Positions 7,440-15,406 of a stretch of 64,000 nt of DNA are shown here, one piece after another. The DNA is from Microcoleus sp036705565 (GTDB lineage: Bacteria > Cyanobacteriota > Cyanobacteriia > Cyanobacteriales > Microcoleaceae). How positions within the stretch are numbered: the stretch's first letter is position 1; every line of letters begins with the position of its first letter. The position numbers were made by a program, and so were the translations under genes. Where the stretch lies: NCBI GenBank assembly GCA_036705565.1, contig JAUBUY010000025.1. The stretch is one strand, 5' to 3'. The notes under the pieces were generated by a model. The model had not been told where the DNA came from and searched no databases. It saw only the letters and a program-made list of their open reading frames with translations.

Positions 7440-8190
7440 CATATCAGTTACGTCAAGTTGAGTTAAAGAAACCCGTTTTACCTCAAGGTGAGCATTCCTT
7501 TCGCACCATCTGTTCGCACAGATGAGAGGCTTTCGATACTGTAACCCGCCTCGGTAGGCCGCTTCAATAGGGAAAATTCCCCAGTCAGCTTTCACAAAAA
7601 ATACTCGGTAAGTGGGAAGCTCCGAGACTTTAGTCCTGAGAGGAAAACGACCCGGCGATTTCAATCGCCTTGAATCCCCTCGCGGGGCAGAGGGGTATGG
7701 TTGCCCCAAGGCGTGAGGATATGGTTGTCCTCAATCTCCCATTTCTGGGGTAAAGTTAGCTTCGCCAATGTTATAGAGGCTTGCGCCGGCTGGCAGCACT
7801 GTCGAGCGTGACTTTAAGACTGTTTAACTACTAGCGACAGGGCAGGGGACTAGCTTCGCATCAAGCGGGTGTCATGACCTAAATAACGTAGCCTGTTAAG
7901 GCGATAGCTGGTCAGTACAGCTTGTTTGATTTCTCTTACAAGCGAGCGTGGCTTTAGCCCGCTCGTTACTGACGCTGTGATACGAGCAATGACCTTGTTA
8001 GCAGTCGGTACTTTTCTAAACACACCAGCATTCAAAACTGCTAATTAATGCTCTGATTGCAGAGTTCTTAACTAGCTGGGTACTGTCCTCGGTGTGAAAT
8101 TTAACACTTACTACTAACGCAGGTATTGCTACCTAAGTCTGGTCAACACCGGCTGTATTTCAAGCCCCACTGTACCCGGAGGGTTAGTGG
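7440..8190 (-). ncRNA. Candidate large structured RNA of unknown class
   Basis: Between rsmH and the phosphatase gene lie about 940 bp without a credible protein gene but with a dense chain of hairpins. From right to left these include CCACT/AGTGG enclosing ACCC/GGGT (8167-8190), AGGTA/TACCT (8121-8134), CTCTG/CAGAG (8051-8064), a nine-pair stem with one bulge CGAGCG..CGCTCG (7943-7965), TGAGGA/TCCTCA (7714-7733), CCCCTC/GAGGGG (7676-7695), GGCGAT/ATCGCC (7654-7669), CTCGG/CCGAG (7604-7626) and CATCTGT/ACAGATG (7507-7524). Read on the minus strand, the 8121 and 7507 hairpins have GNRA tetraloops (GCAA and GCGA). The hairpins at 7692-7707 and 7714-7733 share the identical loop CAACCATA. This favours a minus-strand transcript. 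I do not recognise the class. HEARO/omega RNA or another large ornate RNA are possibilities. Confidence 0.5.
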
Positions 8191-8299
8191 TGGGTTGTTG
8201 GCGCTATTCCCTACATCTTTGCCGAATCGTACTTGATTGCTGCATCCAAGTCTCCCTAATCTCTGAACTTTTTGCAGCAAGCATATTACTACTGCCGAA

Positions 8300-9208
8300 T
8301 CAAGTTATTCTTTCTGCCAGTCTGAGCTTAGCAGAACGAGAGCGGGGATTTCTAGCGACTTCTTCGGATTGTGGCACGATCGGCTTTTTTGTCAGTACCT
8401 GCAAATTGGGTGTTCCTCTGAGTTGGTGCTTGACTGGTCGGTCTTCGAGACTGTGAAATGTAATGATTCCGATTCTCCCCCCTGGTTTTAACCACCTTGG
8501 CGCAAGGTTGAGGAAAGTTTCTAAAGAAGCGAGTTCGGAGTTGACAGCTATCCTTAAAGCTTGGAAAGTGCGGGTGGCCGGATGAATTCTGCCGTTGCGC
8601 TGCTTGGGGGGGAAGCTGGAGGCGATCGCCCCTGCAAGTTCTGTTGTAGTTTGAAAAGGACGGCTTTGCACAATCCGCCTCGCGATGCGCCGCGACAGTC
8701 GCTCCTCGCCGTACTTGTAAATAATATCTGCTAGTTTAACTTCTTCCCAGTGGTTGATAATCTCTTCTGCCGTCAAAGATTGCTGCTGGTTCATACGCAT
8801 ATCTAGTTGAGCTGGGTGGCGAAAACTAAATCCCCGTTCCGGTGTATCGAACTGAGCAGAGCTGACGCCCAAGTCTGCTATGATACCATCAAATTCGGCA
8901 TCTGGGGACTGATATTCAGCAAAGTTGCCGTGCCAAAACTCAACGGGCGAGTTGGCAAATCGGGCTTGGCAAAAACCGATGGCTTGTTCGTCGCGGTCGA
9001 TCGCCACCACTGTAACATCTGGCGCCGCCGCTAAAATCAAACTCGTGTGTCCGCCGCCCCCAAGCGTCGCGTCCAAATAGTGTCCGCCTGGACGCACAGC
9101 CAAACCCGCAATTAATTCTTGACCCAAAACTGGAACGTGATAGGTGTCAATACTGACATCCGATCCAAGGGTCTCCTTCTCAGAGAGCTCGATATCCTTC
9201 ATAATCAT
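8300..9208 (-). CDS. rsmH: 16S rRNA (cytosine(1402)-N(4))-methyltransferase
   Basis: RsmH (MraW) methylates N4 of C1402 in 16S rRNA at the decoding centre, using S-adenosylmethionine. The start region YHVPVLGQELIAGL, the SAM loop LDATLGGGGHT, the acidic VAIDRDEQAI, and the later blocks DLGVSSAQFD, RGFSFR, LDMRMN and ITFHSLEDR are all present. The length of 302 residues is typical. The first ATG (9208) and a second one two codons later are both possible starts. Unlike in many bacteria it is not in a division and cell-wall (mra) cluster. It is divergent from ndhH, with about 50 bp between the starts. Confidence 0.97.
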   Translation of the reverse strand: MIMKDIELSEKETLGSDVSIDTYHVPVLGQELIAGLAVRPGGHYLDATLGGGGHTSLILAAAPDVTVVAIDRDEQAIGFCQARFANSPVEFWHGNFAEYQSPDAEFDGIIADLGVSSAQFDTPERGFSFRHPAQLDMRMNQQQSLTAEEIINHWEEVKLADIIYKYGEERLSRRIARRIVQSRPFQTTTELAGAIASSFPPKQRNGRIHPATRTFQALRIAVNSELASLETFLNLAPRWLKPGGRIGIITFHSLEDRPVKHQLRGTPNLQVLTKKPIVPQSEEVARNPRSRSAKLRLAERIT

Positions 9209-9259
9209 AAAAGCGAAACAAAAATCAACAATAGTCAGTAATCATTAATTCATTTAATT

Positions 9260-10444
9260 ATGTCAAGAATTGAGACTAGAACCGAACCGATGGTGCTCAA
9301 CATGGGGCCGCACCACCCTTCAATGCACGGGGTACTCCGGTTAATTGTCACCCTGGACGGGGAAGATGTGGTGGACTGCGAGCCAGTTTTGGGCTATCTG
9401 CACCGCGGGATGGAAAAAATTGCCGAAAATCGCACCAACGTGATGTACGTGCCCTACGTTAGCCGCTGGGACTACGCTGCGGGGATGTTTAACGAAGCGG
9501 TGACAGTGAATGCACCGGAAAAGTTGGCGAATATTGCTGTCCCCAAACGGGCTAGTTATATTCGGGTAATCATGCTGGAGTTGAACCGGATTGCTAACCA
9601 CTTGATGTGGGTAGGGCCGTTTTTGGCGGACGTGGGGGCGCAAACTCCTTTTTTCTATACTATGCGCGATCGCGAACCCATTCTCGACTTGTGGGAAGCA
9701 GCCACAGGTTATCGCATGGTGAATAATAACTATTTCCGCATCGGCGGAGTCGCCGCCGATTTGCCCTACGGTTGGGTAGATAAGTGCCAAGATTTCTGCG
9801 ATTATTTCGTTCCCAAAATTGACGAATACGAACGTTTAATTACCAACAATCCAATTTTCCGCCGCCGGATTGAAGGCTTGGGTACTATTTCTCGCAACGA
9901 AGCGATTAACTGGGGACTTTCCGGCCCCATGTTGCGCGGTTCCGGCGTAAATTGGGATTTGCGGAAAGTTGACCATTACGAATGTTATGACGACTTCGAC
10001 TGGGAAGTCTGTACCGAAGCTGCTGGCGATTGTTTAGCCCGGTATTTAGTACGGATTCGGGAGATGCGCGAGTCGGTTAAGATTATCTATCAAGCCTTGA
10101 AAGGACTCCCCGGCGGCCCTTACGAGAATTTGGAAGCGAAGCGCTTAGAAAGCGGGCCAAAATCTGAATGGAATGGTTTTGACTATCAGTTTATTGGCAA
10201 AAAAGTGGCGCCGACTTTTAAGATTCCCAAGGGCGAACATTATGTCCGCGTCGAAAGTGGCAAAGGTGAGTTGGGGATTTATATTATCGGGGATGATAGT
10301 GTGTTTCCTTGGCGCTGGAAGATTCGGGCTGCGGATTTTAATAATTTGCAGATTTTGCCTCACATTGTGCGCGGCGTGAAGATTGCGGATTTGGTGGCAA
10401 TTTTGGGGAGTATCGACATTATTATGGGCTCGGTTGACAGGTAG
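9260..10444 (+). CDS. ndhH: NAD(P)H-quinone oxidoreductase subunit H
   Basis: NdhH is the 49-kDa-type subunit of the peripheral arm of cyanobacterial NDH-1. It forms part of the plastoquinone-binding cavity and takes part in cyclic electron flow, respiration and CO2 uptake. The protein has the standard 394 residues and canonical blocks such as NMGPHHPSMHGVLRL, the LHRG loop (Arg49), MLRGSGVNWDLRK and the C-terminal DIIMGSVDR. Arg49 in LHRG matches the mitochondrial NDUFS2 arginine (Arg85 of the mature protein) that NDUFAF7 dimethylates. A methyltransferase of that family is encoded about 1 kb downstream. The gene is monocistronic in appearance. Confidence 0.98.
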   Translation: MSRIETRTEPMVLNMGPHHPSMHGVLRLIVTLDGEDVVDCEPVLGYLHRGMEKIAENRTNVMYVPYVSRWDYAAGMFNEAVTVNAPEKLANIAVPKRASYIRVIMLELNRIANHLMWVGPFLADVGAQTPFFYTMRDREPILDLWEAATGYRMVNNNYFRIGGVAADLPYGWVDKCQDFCDYFVPKIDEYERLITNNPIFRRRIEGLGTISRNEAINWGLSGPMLRGSGVNWDLRKVDHYECYDDFDWEVCTEAAGDCLARYLVRIREMRESVKIIYQALKGLPGGPYENLEAKRLESGPKSEWNGFDYQFIGKKVAPTFKIPKGEHYVRVESGKGELGIYIIGDDSVFPWRWKIRAADFNNLQILPHIVRGVKIADLVAILGSIDIIMGSVDR

Positions 10445-10539
10445 AAGGAAAAGGGCGATCGCATTTTTGGGCTGTTTGCTAAAAAGTGCGATCGCTACTT
10501 TTTTGAATCATATACAGTCCTGGGCGCATAATACCAAAG

Positions 10540-10603
10540 AAACCGGGTTTTTCACTTCAACTGTCGGCTACAACGAAAAATTTTCGTAAAAACCCGGTTT
10601 CTG
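10540..10603. repeat. AAACCGGGTTT inverted-repeat element
   Basis: Single copy of the family seen at 4266-4443: GAAACCGGGTTTTTC on the left and AAAAACCCGGTTTCTG on the right, about 30 nt apart. It lies downstream of ndhH, where it could act as a bidirectional hairpin terminator. Confidence 0.8.
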
Positions 10604-10631
10604 ACTACCCATGAGTCTGGGAGTGTATAGA

Positions 10632-11291
10632 TTAACAGTAACGAAAATCTACCTCGGTTCCGCACTGCGTACAAATACCCTCAGAACAATCATCAGCTCC
10701 TCCTGACCAGTCAAAGTTTGTGCCTTTGCAGTACGGACAATACTCAGTTAAAGATAAAATTTCAGCGGGGACACACCGCCATCTGGGTAAAGTAACAGCT
10801 ACCTCTGACTCTAGGGAAGTAAATGTATTGACAGGTAAACGATGTACTCGCTCGACTAATTCATTGACTTTGATAATTAATTCATTAGCATTTTCTACCC
10901 ACAAATAGCCGCAGCGGACAGCGCGACTGATTAAAACATTTCTTTTTTCTTCAATAAATATTCGATTTCCGTTGGGGTCGATCGCCCTGCATTCCCACCC
11001 TGCAAATATAGGAACTTCTTGTGCGTAATTCCCTATCAAACCTGGAATGTTATTGAGTTGCCGTTCAGCAAGACAACCGATCCATAGATCCCAGTGAACT
11101 CTTTTGCATCTTTGTGAAGAAATACAACTTTTTAACAAATTATCAAAGGCGATTATATCCTTGTCTACGCCTCTGTGACCTAAGTAAATACCGCGTCTTT
11201 TTGTATCTGCTAAATTAAATATGACTACATAATCTGGTAATAAGTGGCTCGATTTTTTGAACTCTTCTAAACAAGATTCTGGTGGTATCAT
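10632..11291 (-). CDS. Unknown protein with C-terminal zinc ribbon
   Basis: A 219-residue soluble protein I do not recognise as a whole. The C-terminal quarter has two cysteine pairs, CPYCKGT and CTQCGTE, about 24 residues apart, which fits a zinc ribbon. The N-terminal half (FNLADTKRRGIYLGHRGVDKDIIAFDNLL, followed by WECRAIDPNGNR) faintly recalls degenerate nucleotidyl-cyclase (GGDEF-like) folds, but no catalytic motif is intact and I make no functional claim. It stands alone between two plus-strand genes. The ATG at 11291 is the only early start. Confidence 0.7.
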   Translation of the reverse strand: MIPPESCLEEFKKSSHLLPDYVVIFNLADTKRRGIYLGHRGVDKDIIAFDNLLKSCISSQRCKRVHWDLWIGCLAERQLNNIPGLIGNYAQEVPIFAGWECRAIDPNGNRIFIEEKRNVLISRAVRCGYLWVENANELIIKVNELVERVHRLPVNTFTSLESEVAVTLPRWRCVPAEILSLTEYCPYCKGTNFDWSGGADDCSEGICTQCGTEVDFRYC

Positions 11292-11505
11292 AAAGAAGCA
11301 TTATATTTAAAATCTAAGGCTAGCTTATCACAGCGATCGAAAATTTGCCATGTCAAATCTCAAGTTTGCGATCGGCTTCAAAATGATATGATATCAATAA
11401 TCAAAATCTCTCTCTTCTCTCTTCCTCTGTGTCCTCTGCGCCCTCTGCGGTGAAAAAAATCTTTATTTCAAAAATAAAATAAAATCAACTTTGATTCCAT
11501 AAATT

Positions 11506-12723
11506 ATGACATTCCAGCAATCAGATATCAATGACAGCAACCCAGAACTCTGCGCTTTAATCTGCGAAAGAATTGCCGCCAGTCCCCAGCAGCGTATTAC
11601 TTTTGCTGAATATATGGATTTGGCATTATATCATCCGCAGCACGGATATTATAATAATAGCGATCGCCAGTCGATCGGCAAACAAGGCGATTTTATCACG
11701 TCGTCTCACTGGGGTGCTGATTTTGCGGAGGTTTTGGCGGATCAGTTTGTGGAAATGTGGGAAATTCTAGGCAAACCTCAAAACTTCGCGATCGTAGAAA
11801 TGGGCGCTGGGCGGGGAAATTTTGCCGAAAATGTGCTGCAATATCTGCAAATACAATATCCCGATTTCTTTCATATTTTAGAATACATTATTGTTGAACT
11901 TTCCCCTGTACTCCAAGCGGAACAGCGGCAAAGGTTAGCCCATATCAAGTGTATTAACTGGTGTAATTGGGATGAGATAGTTAATAACTCAATTGTCGGT
12001 TGTTTCTTTTCTAACGAGTTAGTGGATGCTTTACCCGTGCATCAATTTATTCTAGAAGAAGGGCAAGTTAGGGAGATTTACGTTGCCGCAGAAACGCCCA
12101 AAAATGAACAAGAAGAGATAAAATTTGTTGAAGTAATTGGCGAAGTTTCCACCCCTAAAATGGCCGAATATTTGGATTTGGTGGGCATCGATTTGTCTGC
12201 GAGTGTTTACGGGGATGGTTATCGCAGTGAGGTGAATTTGGCGGCTTTGGACTGGATGAGTACAGTTGCTCAAAAGTTGCAGCGGGGATATTTGTTAACT
12301 ATTGATTACGGTTATCCGGCGCACCGCTATTACAATCCGAGGCGCAGGGAGGGGACGCTACAGTGTTATTATCGCCACCGATATCATAGCAATCCTTATA
12401 TTAATGTGGGGCGGCAGGATTTAACGGCTCATGTTAATTTTACGGCGTTGGAAAGGCAGGGTGAATTGTGCGGTTTGGATGTGGTAGGGTTTACTCAGCA
12501 GGCTTTGTTTTTGATGGCGTTGGGTTTGGGCGATCGTATTGCTTCTCTGTCTACAAATGATGCGGAAGTATTGGATGTGGCAACGTTTTTGCGGCGCCGG
12601 GAGGCTTTGCATCAATTGATCGATCCGATGGGTTTGGGGGGTTTTGGGGTTTTGGTGCAGTGTAAGGGGTTGAGGGAGGAGGAAAAGGGGAGAATATTGA
12701 AGGGTTTGATGGTGCCTGATTAG
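11506..12723 (+). CDS. MidA/NDUFAF7-type SAM-dependent methyltransferase (DUF185)
   Basis: A 405-residue class I methyltransferase of the family containing mitochondrial NDUFAF7 (MidA), which symmetrically dimethylates an arginine of the complex I subunit NDUFS2. Seen: the N-terminal family block ITFAEYMDLALYHPQHGYY with GDFITS at residues 61-66, the SAM-binding VEMGAGRGN at 98-105, the acidic VELSP, and the FSNELVDALPVH block typical of DUF185. Later DYGYPAHRYY and LTAHVNF are also conserved in the family. Close proximity to ndhH, the homologue of NDUFS2, supports a role in modifying NDH-1, but bacterial family members are poorly studied and this is inference. Confidence 0.88.
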   Translation: MTFQQSDINDSNPELCALICERIAASPQQRITFAEYMDLALYHPQHGYYNNSDRQSIGKQGDFITSSHWGADFAEVLADQFVEMWEILGKPQNFAIVEMGAGRGNFAENVLQYLQIQYPDFFHILEYIIVELSPVLQAEQRQRLAHIKCINWCNWDEIVNNSIVGCFFSNELVDALPVHQFILEEGQVREIYVAAETPKNEQEEIKFVEVIGEVSTPKMAEYLDLVGIDLSASVYGDGYRSEVNLAALDWMSTVAQKLQRGYLLTIDYGYPAHRYYNPRRREGTLQCYYRHRYHSNPYINVGRQDLTAHVNFTALERQGELCGLDVVGFTQQALFLMALGLGDRIASLSTNDAEVLDVATFLRRREALHQLIDPMGLGGFGVLVQCKGLREEEKGRILKGLMVPD

Positions 12724-12749
12724 TTATTCGATCTATTTGCTTATATCGA

Positions 12750-13397
12750 TTACACAAGCTGACTCAGTGGCGGAAATTCCCATTTTCCAGAATATAAAGT
12801 AGATGGCAGCTTTAAACAATAAGCAGCAGGAATCACTTCAATCAACCACCAATTAAACATATCTCGTCTGGCTTCGGTAAAACCAGTAATGGCATCACCA
12901 GTAATGGCATCATACATAATATCTAAGATGGCATTATAGGCTGTTTTAGTGTTGAGTGTTTGCAGCAAGCCGTAGAAGATATTATAAGCTTCGTCAGTAG
13001 CTTGATATTTTCCAATTTTGTCGATATGAGGAAACAACGTATCTGCCCAAGTTTCTGGGATTTCACAACCCTCCTTCAGCCAACAAGATACAATTCCTTC
13101 AACGATATCAGCCTTGTGTTCTTCAGGAAAGTAATGTTTAATGGTCGGTTTAGCTGCTAATGCTATTCCATAAGCCATGTAGACACATCGCTGATGGGAT
13201 ATTGCATCATTAGGCATTCCAAAAGCTGTCATTACTTCTACAAAAGCTTCTTCTACATTGTATTTTCCACCCGTTTCGTATAAATCACGATACTTTCTTT
13301 CCCAAACCCTGTGAAGAGTTTCCTGTAATTGCTCAGGAATATCTGAGTTGCTGGGCAATTGAAAATTTCTGTAGTAGCCTATGTCAAACTCGATCAT
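12750..13397 (-). CDS. Unknown protein, possible partner or immunity protein of the upstream deaminase
   Basis: A 215-residue soluble, mainly helical protein with no family I recognise. It contains a short internal duplication (DAITGDAITG). The frame is open 11 codons further upstream, but the ATG at 13397 has a strong AGGAGG eight bases before it, so that start is chosen. It lies 140 bp downstream of the deaminase-like gene on the same strand. Polymorphic toxin deaminases are usually followed by a small immunity gene, and that is the reason for the suggested role. Nothing in the protein itself proves it. Confidence 0.65.
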   Translation of the reverse strand: MIEFDIGYYRNFQLPSNSDIPEQLQETLHRVWERKYRDLYETGGKYNVEEAFVEVMTAFGMPNDAISHQRCVYMAYGIALAAKPTIKHYFPEEHKADIVEGIVSCWLKEGCEIPETWADTLFPHIDKIGKYQATDEAYNIFYGLLQTLNTKTAYNAILDIMYDAITGDAITGFTEARRDMFNWWLIEVIPAAYCLKLPSTLYSGKWEFPPLSQLV

Positions 13398-13537
13398 TGA
13401 CTGTCCCTCCTTATGTTTTTCATTAATCATAAACTATGAGCCAGTTCATTGTCACCTTCATATCACCTCAATTTTACTTTGGGTACAGAAGCCAGTAAAG
13501 CCTTGATAGCCTTTACTGGCTGTCTATACTGATATGT

Positions 13538-14095
13538 CTACGGATATGGACGTTCGTAGAAGATAATCACTTGAATATTCGGGAACCTCATCTTAAAGTC
13601 CTCATCACAAGTAATGTTGCAGCCAGAACACATATCTCTCTCAGTGTAGAGGTAGAGTATTCCTTCTGCATCCAAGGAAAGATCATCTCTTTCTAACTCT
13701 TCTGAAATTTTATTGAAAAGCTTGTACTCCGCGTGTTCTTTGTTGTTGCAGGATGCTATTCTGTTAAGCCTTGGCTCAAAAAACAACTTTGGTCCATCCT
13801 CTTCACCTGGAATATTTAGAGGATCTCGCTTGCTGGTAGCTTCTAGGTTATAGACTTTGCCTGTCGGGATCTCCAACTTGACAACAGCAGCATTGCCAGA
13901 ACGATTTTTTTTATTTGAATCTCCTTTTTGGATATGGATCAACCGAATATCTTGAACTTTCGTCTGTAGTTCCTCTACGATGTCCGCATGGCACTCAGGT
14001 ATGCCTTCGGGATACTCGTAATGAGGTGTGTTTCTAGAGGGGTTTCCTGTAGTTAAGTTTTTGTTCACGCCAGCAATGATTAAGTTTACAGGCAT
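13538..14095 (-). CDS. Cytidine-deaminase-fold protein, toxin-deaminase-like
   Basis: A 185-residue protein whose C-terminal half carries the zinc-deaminase signature: His121-Ala-Glu123 (KEHAEYKLF), then Cys156-x2-Cys159 (DMCSGC) after a beta strand (GILYLYTE) and before another (NIQVIIFY). His and the two Cys would hold zinc, and Glu123 would be the proton shuttle. Short fused-type deaminases with HAE plus CxxC are typical tips of polymorphic toxins and of some defence effectors. Here no large export domain or repeat region precedes it and there is no signal peptide. The N-terminal 110 residues are unrecognised. No Shine-Dalgarno sequence precedes the ATG. A hairpin lies 20 bp upstream. Substrate (nucleotide, DNA or RNA base) is unknown. 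Confidence 0.68.
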   Translation of the reverse strand: MPVNLIIAGVNKNLTTGNPSRNTPHYEYPEGIPECHADIVEELQTKVQDIRLIHIQKGDSNKKNRSGNAAVVKLEIPTGKVYNLEATSKRDPLNIPGEEDGPKLFFEPRLNRIASCNNKEHAEYKLFNKISEELERDDLSLDAEGILYLYTERDMCSGCNITCDEDFKMRFPNIQVIIFYERPYP

Positions 14096-14114
14096 CGATA
14101 AATAAAAATATATA

Positions 14115-14156
14115 ACCTGACTTAGACATAAGATTTAAGCTTCGTCTGACTCAGGT
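14115..14156 (-). terminator. Hairpin with U-rich tail between methyltransferase and deaminase genes
   Basis: A 13-base near-perfect stem (ACCTGACTTAGAC against GTCTGACTCAGGT, two mismatches) with a 16-nt loop. On the minus strand it is followed by TTATATATTTTTATTT. It would terminate transcription of the cytosine methyltransferase. It also lies only 20 bp before the deaminase start, so it may instead limit deaminase expression. Confidence 0.6.
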
Positions 14157-14209
14157 ATTTTGATTATACCACACTTTTAAATTAACTCCCAACTCTGCTC
14201 GGACACCTC

Positions 14210-15310
14210 TTATTCAGCCCATTTTAATCGTTCTTGAATAGACATCCCCTGCAACTTTTTACTCATTTCATATAAATCCACTTGCGGATAATCCCCCTTA
14301 AATAGCGGAATCAAAGACTCAACAACAGCAGCGATTCCCTGCGGGGGCACTGCATTTCCAATCTGCCTCCGTACTTCAGTCGTAGAACCTTCAAAAACAA
14401 AATCATCGGGAAATGTTTGCAATCTTGCCCTTTCACGATTTGTCAAAGAACGCGGTTCTAAATAATGATAACCCCAAGTTCCGCCGCCTCCACCAGCAAT
14501 GATTGTCGATGATGGTTTATCAGGATGAATTCGGCGATAAACGTGACTGATCATGCCTTTGACATAGTATGGACTATCCTTGGGAATATCAGAGAAATTG
14601 CCTCCCGGTTTAATTCGATTTAAAATTTCAACGGTGCGGGCTTGAATTTTATGATGTTGGTTATTGTCAAGAACTGCTTCCACATTTTTGAGTGCTTCGC
14701 CCGCAGTTCGATAGGGATTTTTGCGATTTTGACCGTATTCTGGCTGAGGATGCACAAAGTTAAATCCTGTATCCATCCGAATCCCAACTAATAACACTCT
14801 TTGCCGAAATTGCGGAACTCCGTAATCCGCAAAGTTGTATAGTTTGGGTTTAACTAAGTAGCCGGGAGCTATACTTTCAAAATCAGAAATTATTTGTTTT
14901 ATTGCTTGATAATTGTTGGCACTTAATAAGCCTTTGACGTTTTCTGCTACAAAAGCTTTGGGCTTTTTTTTATTGACAAAATCGAGAAAGTATGTATATA
15001 AATTGCCTCTGGTTCCTTCAAGTCCGGGGCGCTTCCAAATCAGGGAGAAATCTTGACAGGGGAACCCTCCTATACATATTTCTGCTTCGGGAACTTGTGC
15101 AATGTCTATATTTTCTATGCTGTCGTTGATGATGACATCGGCGATGTTTCTGCTGAATGTTTTGCAGGCGTATTTGTTGGAGTCGATCGCCCAAACTACC
15201 TCAAATCCGGCTTGGTGGAATGGCAAATCCATGCCGCCGCAACCAGAAAATAAGGATATGAGTCGCGGTTTTTTTGCCCAGGCGATCGGCTGGAGACGTT
15301 CTATTAACAT
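14210..15310 (-). CDS. DNA (cytosine-5-)-methyltransferase
   Basis: A complete m5C DNA methyltransferase of 366 residues. Motif I is LFSGCGGMD (residues 20-28). Motif IV is GGFPCQDFS with catalytic Cys85, motif VI is AENVKGL and motif VIII is QFRQRV. The target-recognition region spans roughly residues 190-290. Motifs IX-X are RLQTFPDDF and RQIGNAVPP near the end. All catalytic motifs are intact, so it should be active. Recognition sequence unknown. It follows a Uma2-family nuclease gene on the same strand with a 96-bp gap. Whether this is a restriction-modification pair or an orphan methyltransferase cannot be decided from sequence. Confidence 0.95.
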   Translation of the reverse strand: MLIERLQPIAWAKKPRLISLFSGCGGMDLPFHQAGFEVVWAIDSNKYACKTFSRNIADVIINDSIENIDIAQVPEAEICIGGFPCQDFSLIWKRPGLEGTRGNLYTYFLDFVNKKKPKAFVAENVKGLLSANNYQAIKQIISDFESIAPGYLVKPKLYNFADYGVPQFRQRVLLVGIRMDTGFNFVHPQPEYGQNRKNPYRTAGEALKNVEAVLDNNQHHKIQARTVEILNRIKPGGNFSDIPKDSPYYVKGMISHVYRRIHPDKPSSTIIAGGGGGTWGYHYLEPRSLTNRERARLQTFPDDFVFEGSTTEVRRQIGNAVPPQGIAAVVESLIPLFKGDYPQVDLYEMSKKLQGMSIQERLKWAE

Positions 15311-15406
15311 AGGAGTGCAAAGTTAGCCAAGGGCGGGCTGGATGCCGGCACCACAAGAGTGTCATCATACCAAAACACGATCGAACTCGACTCATCAATT
15401 GATATT

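Noticed and set aside
7356..7709. A 117-codon minus-strand open frame in the structured region
   Set aside because: It reads through several perfect hairpins, has no recognisable domain and an atypical composition; the hairpins explain the sequence better.
7850..8035. A 61-codon open frame considered as a transposon-associated (IscB/TnpB) fragment
   Set aside because: No RRXRR, HNH or RuvC motif is visible, so a protein remnant could not be supported.
7440..8190. Group II intron or RNase P RNA
   Set aside because: No GTGCG-type 5' end, no domain V hairpin with its AGC triad, and no conserved RNase P core words were found.
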